Shown here: piece by piece, positions 30,001 through 31,000 of the stretch
Layout: every line of letters begins with the position of its first letter
Position numbering within the stretch: the first letter of the stretch is position 1
Assembly: GCA_905221605.1 (NCBI GenBank)
Contig: CAJNDS010001890.1
Coordinates: forward strand, 650,001-681,000
From: Symbiodinium natans
Taxonomy: Eukaryota; Sar; Dinophyceae; Suessiales; Symbiodiniaceae
Reading direction: 5' to 3'
DNA length: 31,000 nucleotides
The notes under the pieces: generated by a model
Seen by the model: only the letters and a program-made list of their open reading frames with translations
Databases searched by the model: none
Told to the model about the DNA's origin: nothing
Program-made: the position numbers and the translations under genes

Positions 30001-31000
30001 CCACTCACACGCCAGAAAGTCGACCTACCTGGTACCTGGTAAGGGGCGGGGGGGTGTCTGAACTTCTGTTTTATATTTCGCAAAATGGAGGTACACCTTG
30101 GATACCCGAACCGAATAAAATCCCCTTAAAGGGGCCCCCCAAAAAGGGTACCCCTATCCCCTTTGCGCTACCGGTGGCTCAGGGGCCCGGAAGCACCCAC
30201 TGAGGTGCGTGCGCTCGGCGCCCTCCTCCACTTGGCGTTCCTTCCCGGTGACAAGAGGTTTGTTGAGGGCGCAATACTGAACCCTAAGCCCTAAACCCTA
30301 AACCCTAAACCCTGAACCCTAAACCCTCAACCCTCAACCCTCATCCCTGCCCTAACCCTAAACCCTAAACCCTAAACCCTAAACCCTAAACCCTAAACCC
30401 TAAACCCTAAACCCTAAACCCTAAACCGGCTTGAGGATGGAGAGGGTTACTTCGCAGGAAGAGCCTTAGACCGACATCGTTTGGGCTTGAAGAAGCCCCA
30501 AAATCCGAGCTCCCTGAAAGACACTAAGCCCTGCAACTTGCCTGCAACCCTACACCCTAAGGATCCATGTACCTTGTAGCAACAATAAGAAAATCATAAT
30601 AATCATAACAATAATCATGTTAATAACAAAAAATGATATTATGATTATAGACTTGGGCCCCAAAGTCCCTCATTCTATGGGAAGTACTTTAAGGCTCAAG
30701 TATTCCCTATGTATGTACATGGACCCCTTAGGAAAGACCTTTAACTCCCTAAGCCCTTGCGCAAGCTCGCAGAGCCTCGAGATCCTGTTAGCCCGACCCT
30801 CATGCTGGCCCTAAAACCCTAAACCCTAAACCCTAAACCCTAAACCCTAGACCCTAAACCCTAAACCCTAAAACCCTAAACCCTAAACCCTAATCGCCCT
30901 AAACCCTCTGGGGGGCAGCCTCCAGCTCCTTCCGTCGCGCCACTTCACGCGCAAGCTGCTCTTCAAGGACTTCGATGTGCGACTGCGCGGCTTTTGGTTC
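19824..31000 (-). CDS. Gene A (partial): multi-exon coiled-coil protein with one hydrophobic helix; span of predicted exons
   Basis: Unrecognised protein; function unknown. About 27 short open islands (21-183 bp) on the minus strand, each bounded by AG upstream and GT or GC downstream, can be joined with mostly compatible phases. The first visible exon continues from beyond the window edge. Early exons are Glu/Arg/Ala-rich and heptad-like (EVLEEQLAREVARRKELEAA), as are later ones (IVEQLQDELKAKIAS, NEVEDQLRTLRAE, ELAKVTSRCAELEEE). One exon (24676-24750) is a hydrophobic stretch suited to a membrane helix. The last exon ends in TAG at 19824-19826. Introns hold TTTAGGG arrays in both orientations and TIR elements. 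Unresolved joints are after 26427 and around 25602-25725, 22300 and 20561. It could be two genes; no internal start or stop forces that. Confidence 0.55.
20061..20145 (+). mobile_element. Family-4 hairpin element
   Basis: CCTTATACGAACAGCCCTCAATAGGGATT pairs with AATCCCTATTGAGGACTGCGAGTATAAGG (only in part identical; given as two arms), short loop with GTAC. Confidence 0.85.
20397..20533 (+). repeat. (TTTAGGG)n array
   Basis: About 19 units, nearly perfect. Confidence 0.97.
20533..20561 (-). CDS. Gene A exon A26 (3' border uncertain)
   Basis: GTTGCTGCAG| acceptor, MRPDDCRLKK, running into a telomere-like array. No clean donor at the expected phase. Confidence 0.3.
20636..20721 (-). repeat. 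(CCCTAAA)n array, opposite orientation
   Basis: About 12 units, head-to-head with the preceding array across the roughly 100-bp unique island that holds A26. Confidence 0.97.
20891..20990 (+). mobile_element. Family-4 hairpin element
   Basis: GGATGTTCTCCCTTATACTA at one end, inverse AATAAGGGAGAACATCC at the other. Full-length family member with an 11-C run in the loop. Confidence 0.9.
21057..21089 (+). repeat. (TG)n microsatellite
   Basis: About 15 TG units, followed at 21113-21132 by a 20-base G-run. Confidence 0.95.
21299..21333 (-). CDS. Gene A exon A25
   Basis: CCTTAG| acceptor, donor |GTTTAG from the adjoining repeat. EAYGDSIHNWA in the phase fitting A24; SLRRLNTQLGE in another open frame. 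Confidence 0.4.
21394..21450 (+). repeat. (TTTAGGG)n array
   Basis: Eight units abutting exon A24's donor. Confidence 0.96.
21455..21511 (-). CDS. Gene A exon A24
   Basis: TTTCCCAG| acceptor, ELAKVTSRCAELEEEPGAT, donor |GTGCAC. Phase 0, coiled-coil-like. Confidence 0.6.
21611..21726 (-). repeat. 9-bp minisatellite AAACCCAAT
   Basis: About 13 units, a few variant; looks like the heptamer expanded by two bases (GGGTTTATT on the other strand). Confidence 0.95.
21856..21992 (+). repeat. (TTTAGGG)n array
   Basis: About 19 units with TTAGGGC variants. Confidence 0.95.
21999..22043 (-). CDS. Gene A exon A23
   Basis: CAAAG| acceptor, QASPELPQACQQEPA, donor |GCATGT. Phase 0. The joint with A22 is unresolved; a 20-bp micro-exon at 22314-22333 (EDCTFFG, donor GTATGA) would bridge it. 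Confidence 0.4.
22091..22219 (+). mobile_element. Family-1 TIR element with telomeric insert
   Basis: AGGGTTCATGCACCTT to GGGTGCATGGACCATTAG, with four TTTAGGG units inserted before CCTTGGGCCCC. Confidence 0.8.
22478..22630 (+). mobile_element. Family-2 TIR element
   Basis: CTAGGGTAGTTACATGGTCC to the decayed inverse; contains GGGCCCAGACATCAGAACCC. Confidence 0.7.
22707..22755 (-). CDS. Gene A exon A22
   Basis: CGAAG| acceptor, VSSDSRLRAEASQEVP, donor G|GCAACA. Phase 0 in, 1 out. Confidence 0.5.
22814..22869 (-). repeat. (CCCTAAA)n array
   Basis: About eight units, including shortened CCCTAA copies. Confidence 0.93.
22906..23267. mobile_element. 362-bp element with perfect 26-bp TIRs and 4-bp target duplication
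   Basis: Left end 22906-22931 (begins CTTGGCTGGCCATAGACGGG) and right end 23242-23267 are exact inverse copies. ATTC flanks it on both sides (22902-22905, 23268-23271). Non-autonomous: no transposase. It sits in the intron between A21 and A22. Confidence 0.93.
23531..23635 (+). mobile_element. Family-1 TIR element
   Basis: ACGGTCCATGTACCTG to TAGGTACATGGACCCTAAA, uninterrupted. Directly follows a single family-5 end (23515-23528). Confidence 0.85.
23729..23777 (-). CDS. Gene A exon A21
   Basis: CCGAAG| acceptor, NCCNEVEDQLRTLRAE, donor |GTTGAG. The frame stays open further (VEAGLAPGIGRSPS), so the 3' border is uncertain. Coiled-coil-like. Confidence 0.5.
23860..24195 (+). repeat. G-rich island (G-runs with TGTG)
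   Basis: About 340 bp of G-runs separated by single T or TGT, almost without A or C on plus. The long frames across it are low-complexity artefacts. In gene A's transcript it would be C-rich. Confidence 0.95.
24379..24492 (+). mobile_element. Family-5 TIR element
   Basis: CTTGGCAGCCCAGTAACC to AGTACCACTGGATTGCCAAG; inner GGTTGGTTACGTGG and AACCAAAACAAGG. Confidence 0.8.
24544..24900 (+). repeat. Two (TTTAGGG)n fields around exon A20
   Basis: Fields at 24544-24672 and 24761-24900 flank the hydrophobic exon; the second contains TTTATAGGG variants. Confidence 0.94.
24676..24750 (-). CDS. Gene A exon A20: membrane-helix-like
   Basis: TCGAAG| acceptor and 25 codons, almost all hydrophobic: GAVPLLLGGLGRLLLLMSLV then FPLRF; donor |GCTCTA next to a telomere-like block. 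Phase 0 both sides, as its neighbours require. Likely a transmembrane segment. Confidence 0.5.
24923..24978 (-). CDS. Gene A exon A19
   Basis: GGCGCAG| acceptor, LNIGLMKANTLRLNPAMS, donor |GCAATC. Phase 1 in, 0 out. Confidence 0.55.
25083..25134 (-). CDS. Gene A exon A18
   Basis: CTCTAAG| acceptor, PLVVSGRPPIETRIVEE, donor C|GTGGAT. Phase 0 in, 1 out. Confidence 0.5.
25561..25602 (-). CDS. Gene A exon A17
   Basis: TGCCAG| acceptor (or CTGAG| at 25623, giving 62 bp), GLARAEEKGQLEDG, donor |GTGTAA. Phase 0 out, as A18 needs. Confidence 0.45.
25680..25725 (-). CDS. Gene A exon A16
   Basis: AACCAG| acceptor, MIEFGHCMGLSTPG, donor |GTGATG or an internal GC site (|GCTTGT), which would fit A17. 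Confidence 0.45.
25927..26033 (-). CDS. Gene A exon A15
   Basis: ATCCCAG| acceptor; HPEGFGAPGPLDPRKALKAR, later STSITVN; donor G|GCAACA. 107 bp, phase 2 in, 1 out. Confidence 0.6.
26207..26279 (-). CDS. Gene A exon A14
   Basis: GCTTTAG| acceptor, IVEQLQDELKAKIASVSWMY then RRG, donor |GTGAGT (perfect). Coiled-coil-like. The frame is set by A15, whose other frame hits a stop. Confidence 0.6.
26286..26398 (-). repeat. (CCCTAAA)n array
   Basis: About 15 units with GCCTAAA variants, directly upstream of exon A13's donor side. Confidence 0.95.
26427..26487 (-). CDS. Gene A exon A13
   Basis: CTGAAG| acceptor, PEISPMETEALNPRSERRP, apparent donor CA|GCAACC. The phase does not fit A14's best frame, so the true donor may lie slightly upstream. 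Confidence 0.5.
26512..26890 (+). repeat. Two large (TTTAGGG)n arrays around exon A12
   Basis: 26512-26687 and 26776-26890, nearly perfect, with only the island holding A12 between them. Confidence 0.96.
26701..26745 (-). CDS. Gene A exon A12
   Basis: CTCAG| acceptor, CVSVPQPPVLAAGL, donor G|GTTTCA. Phase 1 to 1. Confidence 0.4.
   Translation of the reverse strand, partial: SAFRSPSPRSSPQA
27345..27406 (-). CDS. Gene A exon A11
   Basis: CCCAG| acceptor, TSGMSSGTRKEVQMRCDELQ, donor G|GTACTA. Phase 2 in, 1 out; heptad-like. Confidence 0.55.
27412..27535 (+). repeat. TTTGGGG to TTTAGGG array
   Basis: Starts with TTTGGGG units and passes into TTTAGGG. Confidence 0.95.
27782..27890 (+). mobile_element. 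Family-4 hairpin element (diverged)
   Basis: GGATGTTCACCCTTATAGTT, CAGTCCTTATAGGGATTAT, then GTACGATAATCCCTTATCA; right end diverged. Confidence 0.7.
27972..28084 (+). repeat. (TTTAGGG)n array
   Basis: About 16 units with GCTTAGGG and GCTAGGG variants. Confidence 0.95.
28104..28171 (-). CDS. Gene A exon A10
   Basis: CTGACAG| acceptor, AADRLAGAEQDLELFLCWRT, donor TT|GCAAAC. It ends in phase 2, matching A11. Confidence 0.55.
28190..28372 (-). CDS. Gene A exon A9 (largest island; frame ambiguous)
   Basis: CCCTCAG| acceptor and strong donor |GTAGGT. Two frames are open throughout. One reads VFSAMCGRDVSTVLRLCAGS and on through HYFQDFLSQLASTKVDAAAV; its composition is the more protein-like. The other (CVQRDVWTRCLYSLALVCRQ) fits the phase of A10 better. 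Confidence 0.5.
28412..28622 (+). mobile_element. Family-2 TIR element with telomeric insert
   Basis: Right end AAGGGACCATGCAACTACCTTG; inner GAGCCCAGAAACTTCAGAACC; CCCTAAA units at about 28539-28569. Confidence 0.65.
28722..28865 (+). repeat. 9-bp minisatellite GGGTTTATA
   Basis: About 15 units, a second telomere-derived 9-mer. Confidence 0.95.
28899..28983 (-). CDS. Gene A exon A8
   Basis: CATAG| acceptor; RIVKLLDTKDLIPNILRALN is open and protein-like. The GC donor is GCGCTG, GCTGAA or GCTGAT depending on the frame of A9. Confidence 0.5.
29058..29078 (-). CDS. Gene A micro-exon A7
   Basis: CTACAG| acceptor, seven codons RFLLESE, donor |GTATGG; both sites are near consensus. Short, so could be chance. 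Confidence 0.3.
29103..29227 (+). mobile_element. Family-5 TIR element
   Basis: CTTGGTAGCCCGGGACC to GGTACCTCTGGGCTAGCAAG; inner GGTTGGCTAC and AACCAACAAAACAAGG. Confidence 0.8.
29231..29313 (-). repeat. (CCCTAAA)n array
   Basis: About 12 units adjoining exon A6. Confidence 0.96.
29319..29384 (-). CDS. Gene A exon A6
   Basis: GGCCAG| acceptor, HGESQLKEGSGMPELGFDIG then LG; donor |GTTGGT (or |GTTTAG four bases on). Phase 0. Confidence 0.5.
29519..29570 (+). repeat. (GA)n then (TA)n microsatellite
   Basis: About 13 GA units then ten TA units. Confidence 0.95.
29683..29838 (+). mobile_element. Family-1 TIR element with telomeric insert
   Basis: AAGGGTCCATGTACCTG to TAGGTGCATGGACCCTTAGG, with about six TTTAGGG units at the ACTTTGGG site. 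Confidence 0.85.
29859..29898 (-). CDS. Gene A exon A5
   Basis: GGCCAG| acceptor, LSQCLNALLPSDM, donor |GTAGTG. Phase 2 in, 0 out. Confidence 0.35.
29986..30024 (-). CDS. Gene A exon A4 (frame uncertain)
   Basis: GGTAG| acceptor, STFWRVSGNFGR in the phase that fits A3, donor |GCAAAA. Another frame stays open much further into the intron, so the border is uncertain. Confidence 0.3.
30197..30276 (-). CDS. Gene A exon A3
   Basis: TTCAG| acceptor; YCALNKPLVTGKERQVEEGA and on to RTHLS; donor |GTGCTT. Phase 0 in, 2 out. Confidence 0.5.
30282..30426 (-). repeat. (CCCTAAA)n array
   Basis: About 19 units with CCCTCAA and CCCTGAA variants between A2 and A3. Confidence 0.96.
30472..30513 (-). CDS. 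Gene A exon A2
   Basis: TTTCAG| acceptor, then GARILGLLQAQTMS, donor |GTCTAA, phase 0 to 0. A second frame (ELGFWGFFKPKRCRSKALPA to donor GTAACC at 30450) is also open but does not fit A1's phase. Confidence 0.4.
30557..30731 (+). mobile_element. Family-1 TIR element with AT-rich expansion
   Basis: AAGGATCCATGTACCT to ATGTACATGGACCCCTTAGG; about 80 bp of ATA/ATC/AAT-rich sequence where other copies hold telomeric units. Confidence 0.8.
30817..30905 (-). repeat. (CCCTAAA)n array
   Basis: About 12 units abutting exon A1 and forming its GTTTAG donor. Confidence 0.96.
30905..31000 (-). CDS. Gene A exon A1 (5' part outside window)
   Basis: 32 open codons from the window edge, coiled-coil-like: IEVLEEQLAREVARRKELEA. 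Donor AGG|GTTTAG is made by the adjoining telomere-like repeat. Ends in phase 0. Confidence 0.6.

Overview
This window looks like nuclear DNA of a dinoflagellate, probably of the Symbiodiniaceae/Suessiales type; that placement is inference. The visible reasons are the plant/dinoflagellate-type telomere heptamer TTTAGGG in tens of blocks on both strands, no long ORF anywhere, short GC-rich coding islands that all read on the minus strand, and apparent introns starting with GT or GC and ending with AG. Dinoflagellates are known for GC/GA donors, AG|G acceptors and unidirectional gene runs. I see no rRNA, CRISPR array or bacterial-style operon, and recognised no tRNA by eye.

Layout. Two head-to-tail minus-strand genes explain most non-repeat sequence. 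Gene A enters from beyond base 31000 and runs down to an apparent stop codon at 19824-19826 (about 27 candidate exons of 21-183 bp). It would encode an Ala/Glu/Arg-rich, partly coiled-coil protein with one strongly hydrophobic, membrane-helix-like exon (24676-24750). Gene B starts 152 bp further on with an ATG and a signal peptide (19671) and continues past base 1 (about 45 candidate exons). It would encode a secreted or membrane-targeted Cys-rich protein with repeated C-x-C motifs. I recognise neither protein family. Exon borders were read by eye; many were supported by requiring that the phase of one exon's end fits the next exon's start, but several joints remain unresolved.

The introns are the striking part. 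They carry (TTTAGGG)n / (CCCTAAA)n arrays in both orientations, often touching an exon border, so that the repeat itself supplies the donor (GTTTAG on one strand, GCAACCC next to the other). They also carry at least six families of short inverted-terminal-repeat elements, several with telomeric blocks inserted, plus one perfect 26-bp-TIR element (22906-23267), microsatellites (a 188-bp AC tract, AT/GATA tracts), poly-G runs and a 340-bp G-rich island (23860-24195).

Longer stretches without a called exon: 2100-2670, 6420-7320, 12250-12720 and 18560-18900 are essentially non-telomeric intron sequence; 20000-20400 lies in the last intron of gene A; 19672-19823 is the short intergenic gap with a T-rich tract and candidate trans-splice acceptors.
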